From NCBI GenBank assembly GCA_037903475.1, contig JBAJFG010000301.1:682001-746000 (forward strand): a stretch of DNA of 64,000 bases, read 5' to 3'. The notes beneath the pieces were generated by a model that saw nothing but the letters and a program-made list of their open reading frames with translations, was not told the DNA's origin and made no database searches. The DNA is from Ancylostoma caninum. Lineage: Eukaryota > Nematoda > Chromadorea > Rhabditida > Ancylostomatidae. The position numbers and the translations under genes were made by a program. Shown in pieces: positions 42,621 through 56,200 of the stretch. Numbering within the stretch: the first letter of the stretch is position 1; every line of letters starts with the position of its first letter.

Positions 42621-43043
42621 GAGGTGGATTTTTCTCAGAGGAAAAAGGGCAACAACAGCACAGCCGACGTACTCGAGTTACTTATAATGTCATTCTAGAA
42701 GCTCTGAGAAGAACGCCGTTTCGGAACAGGTTTTGAGTGAGGTACGCCTCATTTCCAGTCCTTTAACGAATGGTGAGACGAGTAGGAGCTTCTCTGAGTA
42801 AAACATGGTTCTTTCGCTGTTTGATGGCAAACATTATTTCGAGCAGGAATGGGTGGGATCCTAATTTTGCGTGAAAAATTGCAGCTATTGCTCGGTAAAA
42901 GCGGAGGACTAACATAGTTTTAATCCCACTGTAGCACGGAATCATCATGGGGAAACGTCGAAAAAGCACTTGGATAAACCTGACCTTCCCCCTACCTTTT
43001 TCGAGCACAAGAGACGTAGCTATGCAGGTATGCACGAATATAA

Positions 43044-43083
43044 TATATTATAGTGTGTTTCACTATATTATAGTGTGTTTCAT
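43044..43083. repeat. Tandem duplication, 2 x 20 bp
   Basis: TATATTATAGTGTGTTTCAC at 43044-43063 is followed directly by the same 20 bases with one change at the last position (43064-43083). Confidence 0.9.
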
Positions 43084-43501
43084 GGTCGAACATAGTTGTG
43101 AAGATATTAGAGAAGGAGAGAAGGCGAGAAATAGTGCAGTGTTTGAAGAGGAAGACGAGAAATGCAGAGTATAGGCACTAATAGACAACCCTCGTCGTTT
43201 CCGAAACGAACTCTAGTAAGTAGGCACATATGCAACGTCACTATACGATTCCGGACAGAAATCTTGTCCAGATTAGAAGCATTTGAGCTGGCTCATTCAG
43301 GGGTTACCCCCCCCCCCCACACTATAGTAAGGCATTTTCACCAGCAAATTCCAGACTCGATGAAAAGCTGAAATTCTTGAGGGCGCCACCACGGAACCTT
43401 TCTTTTTTTTCGAGACAATTGCATGCTACTTCAGTGTCTAGTGTGAAAACTTCTTCAGTATTACACCTACATATAAGCAAAAAGCACAACTAGACAAACA
43501 C

Positions 43502-43628
43502 ATGACAGTGTACTTTCAAGCTAGAGAGGTGCTGAGGAAGCAAAGGGTTCCCCCAGCCATTAGTAGGGCGCCTCTACATCGTCGATTTCTGGCAAAATTC
43601 AGGGAAGTGCGGGTAATGCGGTTGAGAG
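43502..43628 (+). CDS. Candidate exon, unassigned
   Basis: An open frame from ATG 43502 ends in an excellent donor (GAGAG|GTAAGAGG at 43628/43629), phase 1. It encodes a basic peptide including VLRKQRVPPAISRAPLHRRF and MRLR. An internal acceptor (CAAGCTAG) lies near 43524. It is on the same strand as the GC-rich patch at 42.4 kb, so both could belong to one gene, but no following exon was found. The function is unknown and the call is weak. Confidence 0.2.
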
Positions 43629-44469
43629 GTAAGAGGAATATCCCAGAAAATTAAACCACAGCCACCTGCTCTAACGGAAATATAGACCATATCAACATGA
43701 ATTCAGCTAGATTTAACCTAAAGCTTGAGCGAGATTTGTGGATCACTTGAAAAAAAAAACAGAAAGTCTACCTAGACTTCACAAAAGGAAAACGACGTTG
43801 GAACCAGAGGAATAGAAAGATTTGAAGAATCGCAAGGGTAACAATTTACCCATACTTAAAATATTGGAAAAAAAGGTAATATTCCATTGGCGAAACCAAC
43901 CAAAAAAAGCAATTGTGATCGCAGTCGCTCACCTTTCTAGATCCATTCCGTAAATAAACGAAGAATGAAGATGACTTAGGACTCACTGAGACTCATGGTC
44001 GTGCTTAGAAATGCCACTACCCACACGTAACAACAGCACGGGCGAGTTCCCGAGGCAAAGTGCATCTCACTCGAGAAGCAGAACTTGAAAGTCGCCAAGA
44101 AGAAGTGGCGGTAGTAACAAAATATATGAATTTTTGCCAGAGGAACTCGTTCACTATACTAAGAAGGGCACGGCAATCATAAAACCTCCACGAATCCACG
44201 AATCAAACAAAACTGCCCCTCACCAGGAGGTTCTGAGAGGAAAATAAGGCTAGGGTGGGAAAATAGTGTTACGACATGAACTTTTTGAGAGAAAGAAAAA
44301 CTCTGGCAACAACAGTGGCAAGAAACGAGAGAGCTTCCAGAGGTGTTGTTCGAAACTGCAGCTGGTTAAGGATGGGCGAGAAACACTTTGAGAACAATTT
44401 TAAATTCTGCTGGATAAATACATCGCCAGAGAAGGGGCACAAGTGGCAGGAATTTGGTAGAGGGCCCAA

Positions 44470-45075
44470 ATGCCTCCTTAATATTACCCATGGTAAACGT
44501 GTCAACGTTTAACGTCAAACTTACAACTTACCTGGTATCCATGAGCACGTTCATCCATACATGACGTTGCCTATAAGCTGATACGTATGGGTGATCGTAC
44601 ACATGGGTAAAAGGTTACCTATCCTTCCAGTAACGCACCTCGGTCCTATCTGTTCAAAACTATGCGCACTGAGGTTTAGCTTACCTTCGACATGAAGACG
44701 ATTTCGTCTAGATATTGAGTCAACCGCTTGGCCCGGATGGGTAATCTCATACACGAGGTGCTATTACACATAGGGCAGCATGCGTCACTGAGATTACCGT
44801 GGGTGAGAGTGTTAACACCCCTTATATTTACCCATCTTTAACACGAGCCTCAGCACCAGGGTGATCTCAATGATGCGTCCATGTCTAGCACATAAATTTA
44901 CACATGGGTGACACGAGCGCGATCACGTTTACCCTGGGTAATCCACTACTGCAGCCTTGGCAGCTGAGTAAAGATGACGTCACGTATGGATAAACATGTC
45001 GGTGGGTGGAACGTAGTGGTAAATTTGGATAGGTTAGCATCTTCACCATGGGTAATCTTAACTATGCATCCGAGA
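44470..45075. repeat. Foldback repeat cluster, family F copies 8-11
   Basis: Four cores: ATTACCCATGGTAAACGTGT at about 44484, ATTACCGTGGGTGAGAGTGT at about 44796, TTTACCCTGGGTAATCC at about 44929 and TTCACCATGGGTAATCTT at about 45042. The unit at 44780-44885 has clear inverted ends (GCATGCGTCACTGAGATTAC and GGGTGATCTCAATGATGCGT). This is the densest stretch of the family. Confidence 0.7.
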
Positions 45076-47080
45076 CTTCCTGTACCTACACCCACTATAA
45101 CGACAATACTTCTAACATTTTTTCAAGGAATCGCGAGAAAAAAACTACCCCTCGGGGTTAGATTTAGGCTAGGAACATCCCAGAAACTCTTATGAATCGT
45201 GTAAGTAGTCTAGAGTACAGAAACGCAGCATAAGTTGTTCACTGCTCAAAAATTGATCAGACATGGAAGAATGCGAAGCATTTGAGAGAATGCAACACAC
45301 TTCTGCACTTCCATAGCTCATCGCCTGCGAGTGCAATTAATGCTGCATGGAGTACGCCTCAGAATTATGAGAAACTGGACAGCCAGTAGAGGAACAGCGC
45401 CGACATCGATTAGAACTCGTGGATGGAAAAACTTGTTGCAGAGCTTGAGCAGCGACAATGCGAGAAAAAAGGAGTGAAGAGCAAACAGCGGCATAGGAAA
45501 CACGGCAACGAAAAGTGCAACGAAGAAGCATTTGTTAGCTGAGCGATGATATTTGCCGCTGTCAAAAGAAAACCTCTGAAAACGAGTCCTCTCATCTGAG
45601 AAAGTGATTTTGGATGGAATTCTAGAGACTTTCACAGGTAGTGGGAATTAGGGAGTGTTCGCGGAAATGACAGCGACAGGATTGTGGAACAAGGGATGTC
45701 TATGGATAACAAAATTATTGGCATTTTAGGGTGCGAACGTTTCTGGGACTGTTGTAACCTCCCTACCCTCTCTCCCAAAAGGACAAGATTCCCGAGCAAA
45801 AACAATTTTTCAAAGTGGGTCTCATAATAGGCGAATTTTTCGAGCGAAATGCACTACTTCATCAACGATCAGTTATTTCTCCAATATAAATCATCACCAT
45901 GGATGTTCATGGATAATAAAATTACTATTGGTATCCCGTGGGTCGTAAATTTCCCGGGATCGTTCGTCATAAATCCGAAGTCGTGGATGCGTACATGATG
46001 TATTCTCCTACTCCAAGACGGAAAGTATGAAGATGAAAGATAAACTTTCTTCCTGGAAAATGCCGGCTCAAAAACATCTACATATGGAATGGCGCTAAGG
46101 GTACGTCACGGCTTCCCGAGGATGTTCGTAGATTCCATAACAACTATGGTTTTTTTAAGCAACCAAAAACGAACGGTTAGAATCATAAACGGGAGGCGCT
46201 AATCGATCATATTCAAAAGTATTTATTTATTTATTCATACATCACGACAGATCATAATATACTCCTTCAAAAGAAAGTAAATTGAGATCTGAATGGAGCA
46301 GAGGAGGGATCCTAGAGTTTTGATTCTCAAAATGGAGGAAGGTCAAAAAATCCTGAGAAGCAGGCATTTTTCTGCTCGAAAACGAAACCAGCACGATGCT
46401 ACGCCGTGCAATGTCATGCAAGAACTAGGAAAAAGGGCGGCGCTTCGAGATGGAATCGTGAAATTGAACGGCGCCAGAAGTTTGCATAAAACAAAAGTCG
46501 TTGTGAAGCAATAAGAGAATAGCAATAAGCTTTAACGGCCTTTGCGAAGGCAGAGAATCGACGATAAAATCGACACAACCACAGAATACTCAGCTAAGAA
46601 TGCAGGACGCTAAACTATTAGATGAAATATCCAGGCGAAAGCGACTTTTTCCAGGATAACGGCAGTCGACAAATGCCTGGCTGGTAGCAATGGTGCGTAG
46701 GCAAATTTAGGTCATGGCGGCTAGGTCGTGCGCGCGTTTTCGCGAAATTTTGTCAAAAGTAAGGAGACGGACTTTTTTGCTGCGAGCACACCGCTGCGTA
46801 ATGTCGATGAAACACGTACAAATATGTAGGCATTCGGATTACAATCAATCACCAAGGATGCAATAATGTATTCTGCATTAATTTTGCATCAATGTTGCAT
46901 AACATTTGCTGGAGAGCCAGATCAATGTATGCATGCCCTGTTTTAGAAATTATATTTATTCTACGCATAAGTGAAGCATGATAAGCTTTTCATTCGACGT
47001 ATGATCGTATTTTTTAATCACGTCGGAAGTGAGCCATATTACAGTACCTACCCACGGCTACGAATACCTTATAGGTAACA
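45076..47080. other. Intergenic, no supported gene
   Basis: Short open frames only (for example 45318-45635 minus and 46293-46514 plus), with no domain or splice chain. The texts around 45697 and 45900 share an imperfect repeat (GGATGTCTATGGATAACAAA and GGATGTTCATGGATAATAAA). Confidence 0.45.
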
Positions 47081-47084
47081 GCTG

Positions 47085-47260
47085 GAGAGGCACTCATCAC
47101 TGAGATTACCTAATTCACCTCAGCAACGTAAGGAGGTTGACAAGCTTACCCTGGGTAAACCCATTGGTGCATGTAGGCCCTGATTATAGGCAGAACAATA
47201 TGCATGGGTAGACATGTCGATGGCTGTCGCTTACTATGGGTAATCTCTATGTATCCGGTA
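47085..47260. repeat. Foldback repeat, family F copy 12
   Basis: Contains CATCACTGAGATTACC at the left, CTTACCCTGGGTAAACCCAT in the middle and CTATGGGTAATCTCTATGTA at the right. Confidence 0.65.
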
Positions 47261-47860
47261 CCTAGCTAGGAGTTCGGAAGGATTCCAATCAGCAAGACTT
47301 TTGAACATGACCTGCTCAGAGTGAATAATATATGCTAATAACATTTGTATAACAGAATCTACAGCCAATATGATAGTTTGCCTTAAAATTTATTACAAAA
47401 CTCAAGAAAGTAAATATAGGTAAGAAACTGCCCGGCCCTATAACCACGCCGCAGAACATGAAAAGGACCGCCATCGCTGCAAAAAAAAATAAATCATACC
47501 AAACACCATCAAAAAATCATGGACATATAGCTCTTTTTTGACTTTTAGAGGTGCTTTAGCCTCGTTTTTATTTCTCTAAGCCGTGTAAATAATAAAAGTA
47601 GAAGCTCAGCCATCGCTGATTCAGTTTTGAATTCAGCTCAACTCTTTTTTTTCAATTTTGAGACTGCATTTCGAGATATACATCTCTGTAAAAAGAATTG
47701 CAAACGTGTGAACATTGCTCAAGAACTGCGCCGCAAAGACGGGCCAGATACGCCCAGAAAGCATGTCAAAAGTAGTAAAATCCGTGTGGCATCAAAAATG
47801 CGTTGAAATATGAGTAGGCTAGCAGTAGATAGCTTTAGTCAAGAATGAAATCATCGGAGA

Positions 47861-47926
<66 letters not shown>

Positions 47927-47968
47927 TTGTTACGCCACTTCAGGTAGATGTGAAAAAGACAATGACAT
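47861..47968. repeat. ATT microsatellite with dispersed-repeat flank
   Basis: An (ATT)n tract of about 66 bases at 47861-47926 is followed by TTACGCCACTTCAGGTAGAT and GTGAAAAAGACAATGACAT, which matches, in reverse orientation, the flank of the TTA tract at 25153-25192. Confidence 0.8.
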
Positions 47969-48517
47969 AACATATATGACATGGACAGCGACAATTATGC
48001 ATGGAATTAGAACTTGCTCCGCCCTCGATGACTCCACCAATTATCCTCGCAAAATGAAAATTCTCCAATGTTTATTTCCCAAACTCAGCAAGATTTTTCG
48101 AGATTCGACTCCTTCCCCTTCCCAGTTCGTATAATTGACCAGCCAAGATTGGTTACCAACTAGGTTGTGAGCTCATCAAAAGTAGAAACTTGCTGACGCC
48201 ATCATACGTCTCGCACAACTGTTCAGGGAAGTTTCTGCCAGCCACCAAGCTTCTGCATGAGTGGCACTAATTAGGCCGGGTAACTCCTGACCGTTTTTCC
48301 GCTATTCTACTTGAGCAGGACTTCTATAAAATGACTTCTGTTGGGGTACTGTTGCGTTAAAGTACGACTGCAACGAGTTGAGACTCGATTCTTGGAAAAC
48401 TCGTCCACGTTCCTGCCATAATGACACAGAGAAGATGGTTTAACATCGTGTAGTATAACTGAACTACAGGTTTCTCTAACAGAACAGAGAGAGGGAACAA
48501 CAGAACAACGGGGAGAA

Positions 48518-48739
48518 ATGAAGAACTTTCAAAAATCAGCACCACCACAGTCGAAACGGCCAATGATGTTTTGCGGTAGGACCACCACTAGGAAGGTACT
48601 ATCTCAGTTTCTCTGCGCAATGCGCAACGAAACACTAGAGAGGCTATTGAACGGAACTCGACACCTTTCCCGTCCATCTCGTCCAGCGATTCACGTTTTT
48701 GACGATGCCGAACCAATAAGCACCATTAAAAAGAAGTAA
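48518..48739 (+). CDS. Candidate small open frame, unassigned
   Basis: A 73-codon frame from ATG to TAA. An acceptor-like ACCACCACAG lies inside it just before TCGAAACGG. The C-terminal half (LERLLNGTRHLSRPSRPAIH, then VFDDAEPISTIKKK) reads like a natural protein end. There is no known motif and no partner exon. It may be a terminal exon of an unrecognised gene or a chance frame. Confidence 0.2.
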   Translation: MKNFQKSAPPQSKRPMMFCGRTTTRKVLSQFLCAMRNETLERLLNGTRHLSRPSRPAIHVFDDAEPISTIKKK

Positions 48740-49643
48740 AAATGGGAGAATTCCGGGGAAAACATCGAGCGAACACCGCAGTAGCACCAGTGCCTCGACA
48801 TTTCCTTGATTACAAATGTCAAACCGCCGAAGGCTCAGTGGTGGAAGAGCGATATCGCAGCGACATGGGAGCTAATCGCGGCAGTCGCAGAGGAGCCTGC
48901 GATTACTGATCCCACACATATCTTGGTGCAGTGGGGAAGGAAGACTTTAGCTTAATCTCATGTGCATTTCACATTAGCATCGCTATGACATTCAACGCAT
49001 GATGTTATGGGAATTCTTCGCATAGCAGCAATGTATCATAGGAAACAAACATTTCCCATCGCTGAACTCATCCTTTAGGTAACGCACAAATAAGCGTCGC
49101 GCGCCTTAGGGGCTTACCCCCTGCACAAATTATTAATTGTAAGTTAAAAAATTTCGTGGGAAGAAGTGAGCTTGTTGGTGATCCAATGTGAGCGAGTATT
49201 TCAGCAAGAACTGCACAAAACCCCCATGGAATGTTACTAAGTCCACTATGTACCGGTCTACCCCTTGACTTTCATTGACAAACCAGTGATGGGATTCAAG
49301 AACATTACCGACAGGCTCTCAGCTACCCGATCTCCCCGATCAGGCGAGTTTCTTGGGAGAAATGTGGTATAACGTGTGGAGAAATGTGGAGAAACGTGGT
49401 ATGATGTGTTTCTCACATCCTCCCCCTCCTTTCCTCCCCCAAGGTTGACAGAGCTGAATCTCTGGACAGAATGTACAAATACTTATTAGGATAACTGTGT
49501 CGTTTTATAAGAGCGGGTAGATTATTTCCTTCTCGGAAAAATTCAGGATTTCCATCACAGAAACATCAATACTATGGTGTCGGGCGCACAGCTGCGATCG
49601 ATACTCATATTTTGCTTTGGCCGTACGTAATCGCTGGGTGCGA

Positions 49644-49762
49644 ATGTGGAGCGTTATTCCTGGAAGGGGCGGAGCAGTTGAGCTCTACGATTGGTCATTT
49701 CCTCCAATTGGTCAAACATAGAGCTCCACCGCGCCACCCACTCCAGATACAACGCTCCATAT
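49644..49762. mobile_element. Palindromic miniature element, family P copy 3
   Basis: Left end ATGTGGAGCGTTATTCCTGG, right end ATACAACGCTCCATAT (complementary with a few mismatches). Inner arms CTACGATTGGTC and CCAATTGGTC. Flanked by ordinary intergenic DNA. Confidence 0.75.
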
Positions 49763-52279
49763 CCGCTAGATAATTACAATGCAAGTGAACCAGGATCACA
49801 TGTAACAACGAGATCTTTATGATAACAAGACTGTCGCCATGGTTCATTTAGAGCATGACGCCCCATGTCGCGATCGCAAAGCAACTTCGGTTTCCATACC
49901 TATCGATTCTGGGCGAGGCATCGCTGGCGTCGCTAAGGCAGCGCCCTGGCAATTGATACGTTAGAGTCAGGACTCCGAAAAATCCAAAAAAGCCGTGTAA
50001 AAATTGTAAGCCGGGATTCCACCAAAGAATCCATTGAAAATTTATGGAAAAATGTTTCAAGACTTCGTAAAAAAATCCAAATGATCGATATCGATTTATT
50101 CGAAGGATGAAAGCAGTTCATGCGCAGCAACAAAATTGCACTTGAACGTGGAAAAAGCGCGGGACGTGCATTCCTTGCTAGATTAGCATCTTGGAATGCG
50201 GTCATCGAGGAAACTGCGAAACTTCAATGCCATATGGCCGTTTGCCGCCCTGTCGGTCGTCTGTGTGTAGCCACATAATGGATTCCCAACAATGCCACAT
50301 ACATCACGAAATTTTGCACAAGTCCCATGGGATAAGAAAAATAGAGGAATAGAATTGCAAAGCGCCAGAGGATCGGGAAGATCTGCTTAAGTCAAATCTG
50401 TAGGGCAGAAGCCTGAACGAATCTCAAAATCTGACCCACGGCTAGCACGGTCTGTTCATTCCAGGACAGCGCAAAAATCTACCAATCAACAATCCATGTT
50501 TTGAGGTTGCGACGCACCTCGAACACAGATGCAGCAGGCGCAAATAGGATCAGCTGCATTAGATGATGGGATTATTATAGCACAGGTATCGTAAATGGGC
50601 CAGATTAAAACCGTCGTTGGCTCTTCGTGGCGTCCCGTAGCGTTTAAAGGGCCAGCGATTAGAGCAGCAGGTTGATTAGCCTTTTGAGACGGTTTGAGGG
50701 AAGAGTTTGCTTTTTTTGCATCTTAGAAGTAGCATCTTGACAGTACATACTTTCAATTTTTTAAAATCTTTTCCCAGTAGTATAGTCATAAATTATGGAT
50801 AAATACTGCATAATAGTACGTAATGTAACGAAAATTGTGCTGTATACTTTTCTGACTGAAGAAATGTACTAAAGTCCTGCTAGCTGCTAGAGCTGCGGTC
50901 ACTTCTCAGGGATTGCACGCTATTCATGGGTCAGTTCATGAGATTTTATGAGGAAATTGTGCTAGTTGTCCTACTGTTCTCAAGAAGAATCCTTTGGTTC
51001 CATGAGCATAGAATTCAAACGCTATGGTGAGACCACTGTGAAGGGTTTTCTTGTGTGGTTTTCAGGAAGGAAGAAAACTGAGCAAGGAAAACGGTATGAC
51101 ACGAAAGGGATGGAAGTGCACAGGCAAAGGAAGAAAGTGAGGACATTCCTACTCATGGATCTATCCTCATGACATCTCGGGTGCTGTGTAGGCGGAGATC
51201 CATGAAAATTTCTATGAGCACGCGAAGAACGTGGACAATTTGTTGTGATACGAGGGAAAAGACAACATCGGCATGACTCAGCCGAACACAGAAAGAGATC
51301 TAGAATCTATTCAGATTTCGCAGCCCAAGGATTTTGAAACGCCGACAACTCATAGTCTCGTGGATGAGATTTGTGCCTTCCGGTCCACTAAGAGGTGATG
51401 ACGTCACAAAAAGACAGTTAAAACTGTTAAACAGTTATATGTCATGAGTATATAGTCAAATGTCATTGGCTACATCCAGAAAAAAATCCCATCGAACTTG
51501 ACAGAATTAGAAAGAAGGCGCAAGCACACAAAATATGGAGTACAGTACGATAATTAGCACTACTATCAGGTAGGGATAACATTTTGAAAGAAAAACAGTC
51601 GTAGAGGATACGAGCCAGAGCAGAAGGAAAAAATTGCCAGTGGAGAGGAAGAGCTACGTATTCCTCGAAGGCTTTTTTCTCTGGACAACTGAAACAAATG
51701 GTATATCTCGAGAGTATCTGGCTCGAAGCGGTCGAACCAGGATCTATTGTGAAAATATATTTATGATTCAGAAGAATGAAGAAGAATGTATTACGCATTT
51801 AGGTAGTCAACTTCCATCAAAATGGAAAGCCAAGATTTCTCGGGAAAATCTCACAAAAGAGGATATCCAAGAGAAATGAGATAACTGTCACAAATGAGGC
51901 GTCCACGAATGATATGCCGGCGTGAACACATGGCTGACAGATGTTAAGCGAGCCCATTTGTTACTTAACACGTCCTTATTTACTGCCGGATGTGTGTTTC
52001 GAATGTGGCAGCTGTCCAAGTGCAGAAAGTATGATAGGTAAAAAATATTTGCAGGAAATTTCCGCCACCGTAGCCAGATTAATAATGCGAGGGTGGCGCG
52101 GATCAATGAAGCATCGTCGATGTGGAAAATCGATAATCGAGCGAAAAATTCAAAATGCTGGGCAGGTGGCGGCAGAGTGTAGGGAGTCGAATGTCAAAAT
52201 GAAGAAATGAATCGATAAATCAATCGCAGAAACGATCAGATCGATACCGTGACATGGTGGACGGGTGCCTGGCCGAAAC
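49763..52279. other. Intergenic, no supported gene
   Basis: No recognisable exon. Open frames at 51463-51879 overlap on opposite strands without splice context. Confidence 0.45.
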
Positions 52280-52600
52280 AATTTCATTTCTCGCCGCCGC
52301 TAATCACCGCTGGGCGCTCGGTGAGGGACGAGGAGGCGCCGCAGCGCTGAGAGGTCCGCGGCGGTCACAGACGTCGTACAGACTGTACTCTGCACGTCGG
52401 CGAGGTTGAGGGTCACATTGGCCGCGAGAGAGCGCTGCGGCCGAGGAGCCGCCAGGAAGAAGCCGACGTCACGACCGCCGAACAGAGCCATCGTTCAGTG
52501 CACGTCATCGATCGCGGCTTACACATCGGATTAGAAGACGTACAAGTGTACAACCAACAACGGTGGCCGGCCCCCGGTCCCCCGTGTACGCGCGTACTGT
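52280..52600. promoter_or_regulatory. GC-rich patch with open frames on both strands
   Basis: GC-rich DNA (GAGGCGCCGCAGCGCTGAGA) with a minus-strand frame from ATG 52491 to TAG 52300 (MALFGGRDVGFFLAAPRPQR...). The composition contrasts with the flanks and suggests a 5' exon or promoter. Neither strand shows a continuing splice chain that I can recognise. Confidence 0.25.
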
Positions 52601-53099
52601 TGTAATGTACGTAATTCAAACGATTTGTGTAATTGCACAGCTGCTACTGTACCGTATCATGCGGTGCGATCACCCCGTGTGTGGCCGAAATGCTGCGACG
52701 GTGCGCTTATTGATGCATAACCAAGAAGTAGTAGGGATTCTATTACAGATTTGAACACGGGAATAGGGTAGTGAGGGCGTAAGGTGATACACCCCCGCGC
52801 GGTGTTGGCAACCATTAGGCGACTCGCGATCAGATCACGTTTCGAGCATCACTGAATGGGTTCCAGGCAGAGCAAGCGGAAGTGATTCGAGGCAAGGGCT
52901 CGATACCCTGTGTTCGGAAGCTAGCGTGAAGGGTTCGCTGTAATACATTCCCATAATGTATTTTCTTGTATAATTAGGGAAGATATACCCCCGAATTTTT
53001 GAGCTCAGCAGAATTCAACAGCACTGTAAGCCTCGCCCTAGGCCTCTGCATCCGTGAGCAGGTTAGGCTACTCAGGGGTTATACAAGACTTCACTTATG

Positions 53100-53235
53100 G
53101 TTGCAGGTCCTGGATGCATCTGATAGTACCGACGTGTCGACGATATGTTAGCGATAGGTAAAATAATGTGGTAAGAACACGTTTACCGTGGGTGATGTCA
53201 ACGATGCATGCGCTCCCACATTGGTGTGTTTTCCA
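53100..53235. repeat. Foldback repeat, family F copy 13
   Basis: Contains AACACGTTTACCGTGGGTGA followed by TGTCAACGATGCATGC. The last clear copy of the family in the window. Confidence 0.65.
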
Positions 53236-56200
53236 ACTTACATAGTTACTCATACTTGAAGCTGTCTATATCCAGCTGCTACTCATGGGTAGTCACATCT
53301 ATGGGTGTGAGAGTACACACTTCCCCCCTATCCAAGTCCTGAAGAGATTCGTAGTCATCCTTATAGGAACGGCGTTGGGATTTTAAAAATGCCCCGAGAA
53401 AACGTTTTTCTAGCGAAGCGTCCATATTTTTAACAGCAATATTAACAATTACCGGGATTGATTTACCCTTATCGTTTCCTCCGTCAATTTTTTATCCGTT
53501 TGTAAGAGTCACTAGAAGGAATTGGAAAGAACAGAATGGCAGAGATCCAGAGGAAAGGCGGAGCTTAAGTGAAGACGAGTGGTCATAAATACTATAGGGT
53601 GGTCGATCTTTCCAGCAGTTGTGCAAGAAGAATTGCTCAGCAAACTGTTTGTTAACTTATAGATTAGGAAAATCATCAAATAATTTCAGGGAATTAAAAC
53701 TATACGACAATAGGCAAAAAAGGACGAGATAGAAGACCTTTTTGCACCTCCTCGAAAACGTGCGGCACCGGTGACTCCTCAATTTCTACTTCCTGTTTTT
53801 TCTTTTGCTTTCAAAATATCTAACCGAAGCTAGTTTAATGTGAGCGCCTATATCATAGAATTGGTCATTATTTCGGAGTTCTTTGCTACCTGCTCTGTGT
53901 ACGTTCGAAACTAGTCGCCAACATGGAACCAGCGAAAAAATTGGGAGTGTTATCCGCCGAAAAAGACATGCGGCACCGGATGTGTTAACAAAGAACAGCT
54001 TAAAATTTCAGCAAGGAATACAAAAACGACTGCATAAAGACAGCGGAGGGTCTCATTGTGTGCCTAGCAGAACCAGAAATCCAGTTCAAAGGTCAGATCA
54101 AGAAATGGGCCGGGCCTATGAGAGCGATGTTTGCGGGTGAACACCGGAGTTGTTCACGCTTGCTTTCAGCGTGGATTAGTGGGCGCTCGGCGGCGAGAAA
54201 CCGGACCGAAAAACCGGGCATCGGCGTTGAATAAGCACTGTTAACACCATGTCATTAGGATGCGCAAATATCGATTGTCGGGGATCGGAATGGATTTTTC
54301 CCATTATCTGAGGTTTTTCGGAAAAATCCAAGAAAGGCCTCAGTAATCAATCCTGAGGATATCAGTTTTCCAGTTCACCAGTTTTCCTATTCACCTGATA
54401 ATTGAGTTTTCCTATTCACCTTAAACAGTAAATATAAATACAAATAATTACATACAAAAATGAATTATAGAAATGGAAATCGAATGGGCCGATGAATGAG
54501 TGTTAATTTGACTAAATAGACAATGAATAGTACTAAATAAAAAGAAATAAGGCACTGAGCAAGTAAATGAAACATTGAAGGAACATCACCTGCAAGACAA
54601 CAGAAGAAACACAGCAAAAAGCCAGCAGTTGTTACTTGAAAATGATTAGGTTAGCGGTCACTTCATCTTCTGGCTTTTTTACGTTTTACATTGCCCTTAA
54701 GTTCTTTTTAGCTTTCAATAACTGACTTTGAACTTTAGTTTCGGAATTGACTGAAAAATGGAAGAGACACGTCCGGTTGTCCCTCGAATCCTGAGATTTT
54801 CTACCCTCTGTTCAGTCGATCTAGTACAGTTAAGGGGGGCTCTTGTGGATGCCTTGAGATAAGCAATATTTTTATTTTATTTTTTGGCATACATGTTTCA
54901 GCGAAAGTTGGTTATGAGGAGAGGTAGAGAATAGCGAGGTTCCTAAAAAAGGGTCGGATCAGCCAGGTTTTTGAAAATAATAACGCTTCGAAATTAAAGA
55001 AGTACAATTTTAAGAGAACAAAAAAGAATCTAAAAAAAATCTAGATCTAATTGTTGCTCAAAAAAACCTCAACGGATTCTCAGTGGAAGAACAAGTCCAT
55101 AGCAATGGTGATGATTCAGACTTAGCTAACACCTACTGTGATGATGGATTTCGAGAAAGATTCTGTTGAAGTGGAGGAAATCCTGACATGAAACGAGGAC
55201 AAACGACCGGTCAACCTCAATTAGCCAATTTTTCCTTGCCACAGCATCGCGCCAGAAGACGGGGAACAGTTCTCGCGGGATTTGTGGTGTGGGGGTCCAA
55301 AGAATTTCAAAGGACCAGCGTGACGGATCTGTACGTTTTTTACTAGTTACTGTGAATCTTACAAACACCATGAAGAAGTTTAATTCTGAATGAGGAACTC
55401 AAAATACTTAATAATCCTCGGGAAAGAAACCACTAAAAATTTTTATTACAGAAACTTTCGCTGGAGCAGGTAATAAGGACCATGCACTGACGTCATCAAA
55501 AACCTTACGCCGGAAAAGCAGCAAAAAGGAAAGACGACAGGATTAACAAGATGAGATGCGAGCGAAATTCGCGGGAAGCTCTTCAAACGTGGGCCTGATC
55601 CGGGCTGATAGTCCGGATCTCTTGATTTCGTCTATTTACACGCGAATTTTCAACATTATCGTACACACGGAAACATCGCCGATCTAACACGTGTAAACAT
55701 GTGTAAAGGAAAACACATCAGGAAGCAGAAATCCCATGCAAATATAAGAAAGAAAAGGAAAAAAAGGAGAAAACCTAGGAGCAGCAAGCGTTTCTGCAAG
55801 GTTTCCAGGCAAAATGGATGTGAACATGGGCTATCGATTATTTTTTGCTGTTGTCGACGACGCCTCTAGAAGCGCGCAGCGACGTCAACGGAGCACAAAG
55901 CGCGTACATTTTACCTGGAGACAAAGAAAACCCGTAACTGGATTAGCACCCCAAAAAAGAAGGTGACAGCTTGAGAGGACCGGGTTCCAGAGGGCGGTCG
56001 AGGAAAAGTCTTCCGTTTTCGAGGCAGCGCAGCGGTTGAAGTTCGGCTGCGTTCATGTCGGGCTGGTTTAGTAGCAATAAAATAGGAGTTATGAGTTGGC
56101 TATGGTAATCATGTGAATTATGCGTGGAGAGTAATTCCATCATCGGAAGCACCGCAGCCGGAAGGAAGTAAAAACTCCGACGATCATGCTCCAGAAACGA

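Noticed and set aside
45318..45635. 105-codon minus-strand frame with hydrophobic stretches
   Set aside because: No signal-peptide start context or exon partners; hydrophobic runs come from T-rich codons.
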